Shown one piece after another: positions 16,795-25,091 of a stretch of 64,000 bases of DNA; the stretch's first letter is position 1, and each line of letters starts with the position of its first letter. The notes under the pieces are model-generated. The model had not been told where the DNA came from and ran no database searches. It worked only from the letters and a program-made list of their open reading frames with translations. Both the position numbers and the translations under genes were made by a program. Origin of the DNA: CAYWWY01 sp964462525 (lineage in GTDB: Bacteria > Thermotogota > Thermotogae > MWEM01). Location: assembly GCA_964462525.1 (NCBI GenBank), contig CAYWWY010000007.1, forward strand, positions 37,137 to 101,136, read 5' to 3'.

Positions 16795-17655
16795 GTGGTT
16801 GACAAGATCGAATACAAGACATTGGAAGACGAGAAGATCGAATCTCTTCATCAGGCATTTCTGGACGCTTTTTCGGAGTATGAAATCCCGATTCATCTGC
16901 CTTTGGACCGGTTTCAAGAAATGTTGGAAACAAGAAGCTATCATCGTTCCTTCTCTGTCGGAGCCTATATCCATAATCGGTTGGTCGGTTTTGTTTGCGC
17001 CGGGGTTCGGGAGGGTCCCAATGATCGATTAGAAGGGTATGATGTGGCAACAGGAATTATCCAAGAGTATCAGAAGAAAGGCATCGGGAGTGAAATCACT
17101 CGAGTTTTGCTGAGAAAGATGAGGCACCAGGGTTTTCGCCGCTTTACCCTTGAAGTACTTGAAAACAATATACCAGCCCAGAAAGCGTATCTAAAGAACG
17201 GATTCCAAATAACCCGAAAACTGCATTGCTATCGAATCCATCCGAAAGGATCGGATAAGGAACCAGAAGCATTCTTGATATCAGATGAAGGCGCTTTGGT
17301 CGGTATCGATGAATCAATCATGAATTCCTTTTCTCCTTCATGGCAAAACTCCTTTGCTTCCTATCGCAACAAAAAAGAAAACCATCATATCCTGGTCATA
17401 CATGATCCCAATCAAACGATTATTGGCTACGGGATCATCCATAAAGAGTCGGGGAATATCCTTCAAATTGGCACCGCTGACCATCCAAATCGAAAGAACC
17501 TTGTAGAAAGAGTCTTCCGTTCGATGGCTCTCGCTGTACCCAAAGAAAGCTATTCGGTTTTAAACATTGAAGAAGGTTCATGGATGGGTAAAATCCTACC
17601 TTCGCTGGGGTTTGCCCATTTTTTAAGTCAGCATGAAATGGAGTTTCTTTTTTAG
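16795..17655 (+). CDS. Two-domain GNAT acetyltransferase
   Basis: 286 residues. The N-terminal GNAT domain (residues ~1-155) has the acetyl-CoA loop YQKKGIGSEITRVLL and the terminal N-x-P-A-Q-K-A-Y-L-K-N-G-F segment. The C-terminal part (~160-286) is a second, degenerate acetyltransferase-like domain as seen in several Firmicutes GNATs. GTG 16795 is chosen because GGAGGT lies six bases upstream (16783-16788); the in-frame ATG at 16741 has no site. The substrate is unknown. Confidence 0.8.
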   Translation: MVDKIEYKTLEDEKIESLHQAFLDAFSEYEIPIHLPLDRFQEMLETRSYHRSFSVGAYIHNRLVGFVCAGVREGPNDRLEGYDVATGIIQEYQKKGIGSEITRVLLRKMRHQGFRRFTLEVLENNIPAQKAYLKNGFQITRKLHCYRIHPKGSDKEPEAFLISDEGALVGIDESIMNSFSPSWQNSFASYRNKKENHHILVIHDPNQTIIGYGIIHKESGNILQIGTADHPNRKNLVERVFRSMALAVPKESYSVLNIEEGSWMGKILPSLGFAHFLSQHEMEFLF

Positions 17656-17723
17656 GTTTGCTTTACGGAAGGGTTCGGATGAAAGAAGCCGGAATCATTA
17701 ATCCTTTCATGAAAAGAAAGCAT

Positions 17724-17760
17724 AAAAAAACCCTCAACTTTTTGATTGGTTGAGGGTTTT
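17724..17760 (-). terminator. Bidirectional intrinsic terminator
   Basis: CCCTCAAC and GTTGAGGG form an 8-bp stem flanked by seven As on one side and four Ts on the other, so it can stop the minus-strand peptide operon (seven Ts in that direction) and the plus-strand acetyltransferase. Confidence 0.88.
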
Positions 17761-17792
17761 CTAAGAGGTCAAAGATTTGCGACTGAATTGAC

Positions 17793-17894
17793 TCATGCTC
17801 TATATCCTAATTCGAAGGATCGGTCGTATATGTCGTCATAAATCTCTTCCAACCTCCGAGGTTTCTTTAATAACAAGGATTTCTTATACACCAT
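17793..17894 (-). CDS. 33-residue peptide A (twin of peptide B)
   Basis: Behind a perfect AAAAAGGAGGTGAGCACC leader, ATG 17894 opens a 33-codon frame ending in SFELGYRA. The N-terminal third is basic (KKSLLLKKPRR) and the rest acidic and Tyr-rich. It aligns without gaps over its last 20 residues with peptide B, sharing R14, E16, an aliphatic at 15 and 18, aromatic residues at 23 and 27, and the identical ending L-G-aromatic-R-A. There is no signal peptide, Cys or membrane span. A terminator follows 32 bases downstream. Function unknown: a signalling peptide, a RiPP precursor or a small regulator are all possible. Confidence 0.75.
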   Translation of the reverse strand: MVYKKSLLLKKPRRLEEIYDDIYDRSFELGYRA

Positions 17895-17921
17895 GGTGCT
17901 CACCTCCTTTTTCATGGGTCT

Positions 17922-18023
17922 CTACGCTCGGAATCCCAGTGTGTAGACGTTGATAAAACTCTCTCTTTGGACCTTCTCTACTCTGTGGCTCATCTCGGCT
18001 GCGCTCACGGTTCGTTTCTTCAT
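17922..18023 (-). CDS. 33-residue peptide B (twin of peptide A)
   Basis: First gene of a two-peptide operon. ATG 18023 follows AAAAAAAGGAGGTGAACACA, nearly identical to the site before peptide A. The frame is exactly 33 codons, like its twin, starts MKKRTVSAAEM and ends VYTLGFRA. Both the matching length and the shared C-terminal L-G-[YF]-R-A, in a gapless alignment, argue for gene duplication of a real peptide rather than chance frames. It has its own promoter and starts about 27 bases from the predicted transcript end. The nearest upstream minus-strand gene is about 270 bases away, so this is an isolated unit. Confidence 0.75.
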   Translation of the reverse strand: MKKRTVSAAEMSHRVEKVQRESFINVYTLGFRA

Positions 18024-18056
18024 TGTGTTCACCTCCTTTTTTTGATTTTCACTGAT

Positions 18057-18087
18057 ATTGTACCCTATGAGCTTTGCTCCCTGTCAA
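18057..18087 (-). promoter_or_regulatory. Promoter of the twin-peptide operon, 19-base spacer with a dyad
   Basis: Minus-strand TTGACA (18087-18082) and TACAAT (18062-18057) are separated by 19 bases. The spacer contains the dyad GAGC-AAA-GCTC (18079-18069) nearly centred in it. A 19-base spacer with a central dyad is the layout of MerR-regulated promoters, which need an activator to untwist the DNA. No MerR gene is visible nearby. Confidence 0.6.
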
Positions 18088-18297
18088 CACCCAAAACAGA
18101 TCAAAACAGGTAACAATTGAGTAAACTGCGGAGTTGACTCCTTGAAAGAGCGAATAGAAGTCTTTTCACTTAGGAAGGACATAAGAATAGCGAGAAAAAA
18201 ACCATGAAGGGAATCGAGACAGTGTTGGCCAGAATCTCCGCTGGAACAGGTTAATAATGGATCATTGGGGAAGAATCGACCCGAAAAGGCTTAGGTT

Positions 18298-18525
18298 TCA
18301 ACGATTTCGATTGGTTTTCTCGTTTCCTCGTTTAAAATTACCTGTTGCTTTTGCCATGATCATTTGCCCTTCAGCAGAGGGTGCGCTTGCAATCTTTTCT
18401 AAAAAACGCTCTCCCTCCGAACCCTTTAGGGTTCTCACTGTTTTTCGGTTCCATTCGATAAAGACCTTGCCATTTTTTGTGATACGATAGGAAAAGACAT
18501 TTGCTTCCGGATTGCTTGGTTCCAT
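18298..18525 (-). CDS. Small conserved-looking protein of unknown function
   Basis: 75 residues, soluble, no signal peptide. The core YRITKNGKVFIEWNRKTVRTLKG...FLEKIASAPSAEGQMIMAKATGNFKRGNEK has the look of a small conserved domain (a beta-rich start, then a helix ending in ATGNFKRGNE). I believe similar small hypothetical proteins exist in many anaerobes, but I cannot name a function. ATG 18525 has AAGGAGAG upstream at a good distance. It is a lone gene on the minus strand upstream of the peptide operon. Confidence 0.65.
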   Translation of the reverse strand: MEPSNPEANVFSYRITKNGKVFIEWNRKTVRTLKGSEGERFLEKIASAPSAEGQMIMAKATGNFKRGNEKTNRNR

Positions 18526-18680
18526 TTGAACGCTCTCCTTTTGACTCTAATGAATTGTTGGAACGATTGATCATTGAGGAATTATAGCATGTACAATTAC
18601 CAATCGGGTAGGGACGGGGAAAATGATGTACTTTTCCCTCAGAAATACTATTTTGCATTCAATGAAGAAAGGGTGAAACC

Positions 18681-19379
18681 ATGAGGGTTTATACAAAAGA
18701 AAAAGGGAATGTGGTTGAGTTTGGAATTGCGGATTTTGATCCGAAGTATCGGCCTGTTTTAAAAATGTGTTTCTATGAAGACAAGGGAGACACATTCACG
18801 AAAACCTTCCTGAAAGATTCACCACACATGGAAGCAATTCGCGCCCATTACGTACTGAATGCGAAAAGGATGTTTGACCAGTTGGGGTATTGGATCCCAA
18901 TTCCATGGGAAACAGCACTGGAAGCTTTCTGTCAAAGGATCAAAGATCAGAACATCGATTGGTGGTTGGTTGGCAGCTGTTCGGCTTGCGTTCGAGGAAT
19001 TCCGCTACATCCCCACGATATCGACATAATGATCGATTCGAAAGATACAGAAAAGGTTACCGATTTGTTTGCGGGGGATCTTATTGAACCTATGATCAAC
19101 ACGGAAGGATGGGTAACGAAAGAATTTGGTGTTGTTTTTCTTCATGCGCGGATTGACATTGCTTCCGATCCATCGGAATCATTGGACCATCCCGATCCGG
19201 TCGATTGTGGACCTTATGCAAAACAGCACCTTGAACACGTGCAATGGCGTGGATTCACGATACCAGTTCCTCCGATTGAGTTTTTGGTTCAATCCAATCG
19301 GAAGAGACGAAGAACAGATCGCGTTCAGATCCTTGAGGAATATTTGGTCAGTCACAAGCCTTCGTCAGAGAGGCTCTGA
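18681..19379 (+). CDS. Nucleotidyltransferase-fold protein
   Basis: 232 residues. Residues ~92-115 read WLVGSCSACVRGIPLHPHDIDIMID, a nucleotidyltransferase (pol-beta-like) signature: G-S followed by D-x-D within a P-x-D-I-D-I strand; here the usual S-D-x-D is H-D-I-D-I. The N-terminal 90 residues are unrelated to any domain I know. Proteins like this are often uncharacterised and may transfer nucleotides to small molecules or proteins. GAAAGGGTGA precedes ATG 18681. The 3' end overlaps the convergent GGDEF/HD-GYP gene by 15 bases. Confidence 0.7.
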   Translation: MRVYTKEKGNVVEFGIADFDPKYRPVLKMCFYEDKGDTFTKTFLKDSPHMEAIRAHYVLNAKRMFDQLGYWIPIPWETALEAFCQRIKDQNIDWWLVGSCSACVRGIPLHPHDIDIMIDSKDTEKVTDLFAGDLIEPMINTEGWVTKEFGVVFLHARIDIASDPSESLDHPDPVDCGPYAKQHLEHVQWRGFTIPVPPIEFLVQSNRKRRRTDRVQILEEYLVSHKPSSERL

Positions 19380-21875
19380 TTCAATCAGTTCCAAGAAGAC
19401 TTTTACCAGCAAAGGATCAAACTGATGACCCGCTTCTCTTCGAAACTCTTCCGTTATTTCAGTGTGAGTTTTGGGGTTTTGGTAGGGTCTTCCTCGTTTC
19501 ATGACATCATAGGCATCAACGATGGCCACAATCCGGGAAAGATACGGAATATCCCCTCCACGCGCGCCTTTAGGATATCCGTCACCATCCCATCGTTCAT
19601 GATGGTGTAAGATCTCTTCCGCGACGGTTGCAAATTCCGCGCTAGATTGGGCGATTTTGTGGCCCGCGATCGGATGATTATAGATCATATTCCATTCTGC
19701 CTCGTTTAAGAAGCCTTCTTTCTTCAGAACCATTTCCGGTGTTTCCAGATACCCGATATCGTGTAACGAGACCAACATCTTCAGGCGTAGCTGCTCCTCC
19801 ATCGAAAGGTTCAGCTTCCTTGCCAAGAGTTGCGCGGCCCGGTTCATACTCTCGATGTGCTCCATCGTTTCCAGGCTTTTCTCTTCCAGTATCCTCAAAA
19901 AAGTATGCAAGGCGATATTGGCTCCGCTCCGCCGCTCATAAGTTTTGTTTTCGTACATATGGTTTTCTGCCTCAGTAAGTACATCTTCCAAGAGTTGCTC
20001 CGGTTTTTGCTTCACCGCCAACCCCAAAGCGACGGAAATAGGAAGACCCAATTCAGACTTATTTTCGGATCTACCGGCTTTTTTTGATAATGAACGAATT
20101 CTGTCGCAGACAATCAGCCCCTGTTCTTGGTTAGTGGAAGGAAGGAAGATGACGAACTCATCTCCGCCCCACCGAGCAATGATGTCTTCTTTTCGGCAGG
20201 CTTTTCGGAAGATTTCGGCCGTTTCTATAAGCATTTCATCCCCTACCGAATGACCAAAGCTATCGTTTGCCAACTTCAATCCGTTTAAATCGGCCATGAT
20301 CAAACAGATGGGCAGCTGCCGCGGTTGATCCAGTCGAATCATTTCTTCTTCAAGGTACCGACGATTGTACAAACCGGTAAGACTATCATGAAAGCTCACA
20401 AATCGGATCTTCTCTTCTTTTTGCTTTCGTTCGGTAATATCGCGGACTACGCTTTGGATGTGCATTGGCAGTCCTTGTTCGTCGCGAACGAGAACCGCTT
20501 GGATCTCAGTGTTGAGAAGGGTACCGTCTTTTTTGAGAAAGCGTCTTTCAAAAAGGGGGAATTTCTCTCCTCTCAGCAAACGATCAATAACCATTTGGCT
20601 GTCCATCCTCTCGGCGCTGATTTCATCAAGTGACATGGTCTTCATCTGATCTTTCGTATACTGGAACATCTCGTATGCGCGCTGATTTGCGCTAATCACA
20701 GATCCATCCAAATCCAGAAGAAAGACTGCGTCATGGGTTTGTTCGAAAAGCGACCGGTACCGCTTTTCGCTTAACTGGAGTTCTTGGTTCTTCCGATATA
20801 GTTCATTCTCTGCAATCCGACCAATTTCCCTGGACATCTGGGCGATTTGGTTTTCGGGCATCGCATCTCCATTTTCTCCCATCTTTTCTCCTTTGATCAC
20901 CGATTCGATTCTTCGGCTCAGTTGGATCAGGGGTTGAATAAACCTTCGGCTCATTTGGCGACTTTGCATGAAACCCAATCCAACCGCAACCAAAGCTGTA
21001 AGAATGAAAAGCGTTGTGGCTCCTGCAACGATCGGTTCTAGAACCTCTTGATGATTGACAACCGTTACGACCCACCACCCTGTCGAAGAAAGATATCGGA
21101 AGTGCGCAAGTTTGTCAATCTGATCAAGACGGTACGCAAAGCTCCCCTCATCCACACGCTGAATCGCTTCAATCACCTCAGGAAGGACCAAATGAATCAA
21201 AGACTCATCATGATGCAAAATGATTGCTCCCAAAGGATTCACCACATAGCTGTAGGAACTCTGATACACTTCCCTTTCCTCGATCAATTGGGCGACCCTT
21301 TGAATGGAATACTCTATAGATACCGCTCCTGTATACCGGCCATCGGATTGGCGCAAGGCCTGACTCGTTGCGATCACCCATTCTCGCGATGTATACTCTT
21401 GATAAGGAACTCCGATCGAAACATCTGGCGCTTTTTCCATAGCAGTCCGATACCAAGGGCGAGCGGTGGGATCGAAACCCTCAGGGATTTCCCAATCATT
21501 GATCAGCATCAGTTTGTTTTCGTAACCGGAATATATGTACAGGATGTCTTCATTATTCATAGAATGCGCGGCATACAACTCAAGCACTTTTCTATGGGCT
21601 TGTTCATCCATCAGCAAAGCATCTTGAGTTTCTCTCTGGTTTGCCAATATTGAGATGTTCCGCGCAATTTCAGAAAAGTATTGATCGATGAAAAGAGAAG
21701 CAGCAAGGTTGGTTTGTCGGATCACTGCCAGGGCTTTGGAGAACTCGCTCTGGTATAGCACGACAGAAAAGACGGCACCCAAGCAAATCACAACTACCAT
21801 CGAAGATGCGATGTAAACCCGAAAGATCTCTTTTTGGAGGGATGAACGGTTTGTTTTCTGCTTTTGTCCACTCAT
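19365..21875 (-). CDS. dCache-PAS-GGDEF-HD-GYP sensor protein (cyclic-di-GMP turnover)
   Basis: 836 residues with both opposing cyclic-di-GMP domains. Order: N-terminal membrane span (~20-42), extracytoplasmic dCache-like ligand domain (~50-290), second span (~295-315), PAS domain (~385-500), GGDEF (~510-660) with intact active site RWGGDEF and inhibitory site RKED five residues before it, then HD-GYP (~660-836) with HDIGY, HHERWDGDGYP and a following D-A-Y. It should make cyclic-di-GMP and degrade it, switched by an external signal. ATG 21875 follows AAAAGGAT; a TTG at 21896 has no site. It may supply the ligand for the MshEN glycosyltransferase at 57861. Confidence 0.92.
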   Translation of the reverse strand: MSGQKQKTNRSSLQKEIFRVYIASSMVVVICLGAVFSVVLYQSEFSKALAVIRQTNLAASLFIDQYFSEIARNISILANQRETQDALLMDEQAHRKVLELYAAHSMNNEDILYIYSGYENKLMLINDWEIPEGFDPTARPWYRTAMEKAPDVSIGVPYQEYTSREWVIATSQALRQSDGRYTGAVSIEYSIQRVAQLIEEREVYQSSYSYVVNPLGAIILHHDESLIHLVLPEVIEAIQRVDEGSFAYRLDQIDKLAHFRYLSSTGWWVVTVVNHQEVLEPIVAGATTLFILTALVAVGLGFMQSRQMSRRFIQPLIQLSRRIESVIKGEKMGENGDAMPENQIAQMSREIGRIAENELYRKNQELQLSEKRYRSLFEQTHDAVFLLDLDGSVISANQRAYEMFQYTKDQMKTMSLDEISAERMDSQMVIDRLLRGEKFPLFERRFLKKDGTLLNTEIQAVLVRDEQGLPMHIQSVVRDITERKQKEEKIRFVSFHDSLTGLYNRRYLEEEMIRLDQPRQLPICLIMADLNGLKLANDSFGHSVGDEMLIETAEIFRKACRKEDIIARWGGDEFVIFLPSTNQEQGLIVCDRIRSLSKKAGRSENKSELGLPISVALGLAVKQKPEQLLEDVLTEAENHMYENKTYERRSGANIALHTFLRILEEKSLETMEHIESMNRAAQLLARKLNLSMEEQLRLKMLVSLHDIGYLETPEMVLKKEGFLNEAEWNMIYNHPIAGHKIAQSSAEFATVAEEILHHHERWDGDGYPKGARGGDIPYLSRIVAIVDAYDVMKRGRPYQNPKTHTEITEEFRREAGHQFDPLLVKVFLELIESEPL

Positions 21876-21946
21876 AATGCATCCTTTTGGGCCCAATCTG
21901 CATTCTGCTCAGATTTGAGCACACTGATCATTATGATCTATGCCCG

Positions 21947-21955
21947 ATTATACCA
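21947..21955 (-). promoter_or_regulatory. Extended -10 promoter for the GGDEF/HD-GYP gene
   Basis: Minus-strand TGGTATAAT at 21955-21947, about 70 bases upstream of the ATG at 21875. No clear -35. Confidence 0.55.
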
Positions 21956-21984
21956 CATTGGTTAAATCGAAAAAGAAAAAAGGG

Positions 21985-22749
21985 TTATGAGTAATCCACC
22001 TTGAGCTCTTTTTCCAAGTCATTGATTCTTGCTTCGAGCTTTTTTGTGTTCGAGCCAATCTCCTCCAAAGAATTTACTTGGAGGATTTGTTCAAGGAACT
22101 GAACGGTTTTTTGGGGATAAGCCCGATACGCGTATCGTAGGCCAAAATCTGCCTGCCTTGGCCGATACTTCAAATTCAATAAAATGGCGTAGTTTCTCGA
22201 AATGAGTTGATAATAAAAGAGGAAAGCCTCGGCAAACCGATCTCGGGCGATCGCCTTATTGATCTCGAGAATAACCACAAAGGCGCTTCCGATTGCGGAA
22301 AGAAACATCCGCTTGCCCATCTGATCCGATTTCTCTTTGGGCGTTGGAGAAAAATCCAGAATGCCTGTTCGGTCAAACCAGACCAATGGCATACCGTGAC
22401 GATCTGATTCGGTAAATCTCTGAGGGTTTGATTTTCTTACATAACAAAGATCCAAGTAAAACAGATCGTGCGTGTTCTGAAGCTGATAGAAGCACTGCGA
22501 GAACCCGTGCCAAGCCGGTTCGGGAACCCGATACTTACGATTAACCCCAAAATGCTTTTCAAGAATTGATTCCACTTTTTCGAACAAAAGATCGACTGCA
22601 TCATCATCGCATAAAATCAAAAGGTCCAGATCGGATAACGGATCCAAATATCCCGTTGCCGACGATCCCCCTTCCCAAACAGCATCAACGGATTCTTCTG
22701 CCCAAAGGATGGGTTGTAACACTTCTTGAAGTGTTTCTTTGGTGACCAT
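21985..22749 (-). CDS. Nucleotidyltransferase (aminoglycoside adenylyltransferase-like)
   Basis: 254 residues. The nucleotidyltransferase motif is GGSSATGYLDPLSDLDLLILCDD (G-S, then D-x-D), at about residues 26-48, with the usual helical C-terminal half. Related proteins transfer adenylyl groups to antibiotics or other small molecules, but the match is to the fold only. ATG 22749 is preferred (GGGAG five bases upstream); a frame open to ATG 22929 would add 60 residues with no recognisable domain. The promoter at 22957-22965 leaves an untranslated leader of about 200 bases if the short start is used. Confidence 0.7.
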   Translation of the reverse strand: MVTKETLQEVLQPILWAEESVDAVWEGGSSATGYLDPLSDLDLLILCDDDAVDLLFEKVESILEKHFGVNRKYRVPEPAWHGFSQCFYQLQNTHDLFYLDLCYVRKSNPQRFTESDRHGMPLVWFDRTGILDFSPTPKEKSDQMGKRMFLSAIGSAFVVILEINKAIARDRFAEAFLFYYQLISRNYAILLNLKYRPRQADFGLRYAYRAYPQKTVQFLEQILQVNSLEEIGSNTKKLEARINDLEKELKVDYS

Positions 22750-22956
22750 AAGACTCCCTTCTCCGAATTGGTTTATTGCCATTATGTTTGCTTGCAATCC
22801 GACTGGTCCTATTGAGATATATTCCTCAAATGGGCGGGTTATTCGCGATAGACGTACTGTAATACCATAGACCCTTGGATTTTCCCCTCCCCTTCGTTTG
22901 TGACTAATACTTCCGGTCGCCTCCTTCATTCCTATTATAGATAATTATATAACGGC

Positions 22957-22965
22957 ATTATATCA
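22957..22965 (-). promoter_or_regulatory. Extended -10 promoter for the nucleotidyltransferase
   Basis: Minus-strand TGATATAAT at 22965-22957, back to back with the plus-strand promoter at 23011-23039. The leader to ATG 22749 is about 200 bases; I see no recognised riboswitch in it. Confidence 0.5.
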
Positions 22966-23010
22966 CGGAAAGGCGGGGTTTTCTTACCAAGTTTCGATAA
23001 TTATTGGCAT

Positions 23011-23039
23011 TTGACAATAACGATGATTCGTGATATAAT
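23011..23039 (+). promoter_or_regulatory. Sigma70-type promoter of the DUF5320/MinD/NifX cluster
   Basis: TTGACA (23011-23016) and TATAAT (23034-23039) are separated by exactly 17 bases and lie 30 bases upstream of the ATG at 23070. Confidence 0.88.
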
Positions 23040-23069
23040 TGGCATAAGCTAATAAAGGAGGTGGCGATT

Positions 23070-23351
23070 ATGCCAAGATTCAATGGTACAGGCCCCTTAG
23101 GATATGGACCTGCTACAGGTCGTGGAATGGGTTACTGCACAGGATTCCGTGGATGGGGTCGTGGAATGGGGCGTGGGTTTGGTGCGTTCGGGCAATTCCG
23201 AGGTCCAATGAATGCAGCCTACTTTCCGCAAACTACGCCAACGGTTTCTAAAGAAGAACAACTACAGATGATGGAAACGGAGATCAACGCCCAAGAAGCG
23301 GTTTTGGACAGCATGAGAAAACAGGTCGAGCAATTGCGTAATGAATCGTAA
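23070..23351 (+). CDS. DUF5320 small Gly/Phe/Arg-rich protein
   Basis: 93 residues. The N-terminal half matches DUF5320: PRFNGTGPLGYGPATGRGMG, then GWGRGMGRGFGAFG repeats; the C-terminal half is a predicted coiled coil (EEQLQMMETEINAQEAVLDSMRKQVEQL). This family is nearly always found beside NifX-like and MinD-ferredoxin genes in anaerobes. Its role is not established. ATG 23070 follows AAAGGAGGTG; an in-frame GTG at 23061 lies inside that site. It is the first gene of the cluster, and its end overlaps the next gene by 11 bases. Confidence 0.88.
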   Translation: MPRFNGTGPLGYGPATGRGMGYCTGFRGWGRGMGRGFGAFGQFRGPMNAAYFPQTTPTVSKEEQLQMMETEINAQEAVLDSMRKQVEQLRNES

Positions 23352-24234
23352 GGCTTGCTCAATCGCGATAAGCAGCGGAAAGGGTGGGGCCGGAAAAACC
23401 ACCCTTTCCGTCCATCTGGCTGACTTCTGGCACGCTCAAAAGCTACCTGTGGCTCTTGTGGATGCGGATGTCGAAGAACCAAACGATGCGCTTTTCTTCT
23501 CCTTCGCCCGGAACGAATCACACCCGTCCTTTCGCTCGGTTGCAAAATGGGATGAATCTCTATGCGCGCATTGCCTTCGGTGCAAAGGAACCTGTGCATT
23601 CAACGCTTTGCTGGCAAGCCATCAAAAGGTCGTCGTGTATGATACGCTCTGTCATGGGTGCGGCGTGTGTGTACACCTTTGTCCTCATAAGGCTTTATTG
23701 ATGAGTCCATTACAAATCGGCTCCATAACCGATGGAATGACTACAAATGGTCTCCGGGTAGTGAGTGGAACTCTGGATGTGGGTCAGGAACTTGCAGCTC
23801 CCCTTGTGCACAATACGGTAACATTCGCTCAAGAACACATTTCGGAGGAAACCATCCTTCTATTGGATACAGCCCCTGGAGTATCTTGCTCTTTCGTGGC
23901 AGCTGTGGAATCTGTGGATGCAGTCATTTTGATCGCTGAACCCACCCGATTTGGTCGGTTTGATCTTGAACTGGCAGTCCAAGCGCTAACGAAACTGGAG
24001 AGGCCTTTTGGAGTCGTAATCAACAAGTATGAACCGGGTTTGGATTGCATCCATGATTATTGCTCCTCCCAATCGATCCCAATCTTGGGATGCATCCACC
24101 AGGATACGGATATTGCTCGGGCTTTATCCGAAGGATCCATTATCTGGAAGGATTTTCCTATGCTAAGCAAAGCCTTGGAATCGATCACAAATCAGGTATT
24201 GGACCGTAAAAGAAAGCAGGTGCTGCTAAGATGA
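23341..24234 (+). CDS. MinD/Mrp-type P-loop ATPase with 4Fe-4S ferredoxin insert (1)
   Basis: 297 residues. The deviant Walker A is SSGKGGAGKTT near residue 11; two 4Fe-4S motifs are inserted at about residues 77-125: CAHCLRCKGTC and CHGCGVCVHLC. LLLDTAPGVSC later corresponds to the Walker B region (D-T-A/P-P-G). Such proteins belong to the Mrp/NBP35 and ORP-cluster groups and are thought to bind and pass Fe-S or metal clusters. It forms a tandem with the next, similar gene and shares the overlap with the DUF5320 gene. Confidence 0.88.
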   Translation: MNRKACSIAISSGKGGAGKTTLSVHLADFWHAQKLPVALVDADVEEPNDALFFSFARNESHPSFRSVAKWDESLCAHCLRCKGTCAFNALLASHQKVVVYDTLCHGCGVCVHLCPHKALLMSPLQIGSITDGMTTNGLRVVSGTLDVGQELAAPLVHNTVTFAQEHISEETILLLDTAPGVSCSFVAAVESVDAVILIAEPTRFGRFDLELAVQALTKLERPFGVVINKYEPGLDCIHDYCSSQSIPILGCIHQDTDIARALSEGSIIWKDFPMLSKALESITNQVLDRKRKQVLLR

Positions 24235-25091
24235 AGGAGATCACAGTCCTCTCGGGAAAAGGGGGAACAGGGAAAACTTCTCTAACGGCCGCGTTTGCTC
24301 AAATTTTTTCCGATCAGATTGTCTTGTGTGATGCCGATGTAGATGCACCTGACCTTCATTTGCTAATGAATCCGTCCGTTCTTTCCCAGCAAGAATTTGT
24401 TTGCGGCAGCCAAGCAAGGATCGATCCGGGTTTGTGCGATGGCTGCGGTAGATGTTCGGAAGCGTGCGCCTTTCGCGCGATTGGCATGGAGCAAGGAAAG
24501 GCGCGCATTCGTCTCAATCGATGTGAGGGTTGTGGATTATGCATGCTCATTTGCCCACAAAAAGCAATAACCCTACAGCCCCATTCTGTTGGCTATTGGG
24601 CCATATCAAAAACTCGCTTCGGCTCTTCTTTTTGCCATGCACAATTGGATCCGGGTTCAGAGAATTCGGGAAAACTGGTGACTCAGGTTAAAAAAGAATC
24701 CCGGGTGCTGGCGAAACGGGAAGCGAAACCCTTTTTGTTGGTTGATGGTCCTCCAGGCATCGGGTGTCCGACCATTGCCTCACTGACAGGCGCTAACCAT
24801 GTTCTTATTGTTACAGAACCGACTCGATCCGCGATCCATGATCTAGACCGATTGGTGAAATTGGTGCGCAACATGAATCTGCCAATGAGCTGTGTGATCA
24901 ACCGATCGACGATCAATCCATCGCTGACCCTAGATATTCAGGAGTACTTGGAAGTTCGTTCGATAAAACATTCATCAACCATTCCGTATGACCCTCTTTT
25001 TGTCTCAGCATTGAATGAAGGAAAGACCATCATCGAAGTTAGTCAGAAATACCAAACTATTATCAAACGGATCGGAGAGGATTGGATATGA
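24231..25091 (+). CDS. MinD/Mrp-type P-loop ATPase with 4Fe-4S ferredoxin insert (2)
   Basis: 286 residues, paralogue of the preceding gene (ATGA overlap at 24231-24234). Walker A is SGKGGTGKTS at residues ~8-17; the ferredoxin motifs are CDGCGRCSEAC and CEGCGLCMLIC at ~64-105; VDGPPGIGCP is the Walker B-equivalent. The two ATPases may form a heterodimer, as proposed for the Desulfovibrio orange-protein (ORP) system. They act in the cytoplasm, most likely in assembly or delivery of metal clusters to the NifX-like proteins that follow. Confidence 0.88.
   Translation: MKEITVLSGKGGTGKTSLTAAFAQIFSDQIVLCDADVDAPDLHLLMNPSVLSQQEFVCGSQARIDPGLCDGCGRCSEACAFRAIGMEQGKARIRLNRCEGCGLCMLICPQKAITLQPHSVGYWAISKTRFGSSFCHAQLDPGSENSGKLVTQVKKESRVLAKREAKPFLLVDGPPGIGCPTIASLTGANHVLIVTEPTRSAIHDLDRLVKLVRNMNLPMSCVINRSTINPSLTLDIQEYLEVRSIKHSSTIPYDPLFVSALNEGKTIIEVSQKYQTIIKRIGEDWI

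Noticed and set aside
22750..22929. 60-residue N-terminal extension of the nucleotidyltransferase from ATG 22929
   Set aside because: It has no recognised domain, and GGGAG is properly placed only for ATG 22749.
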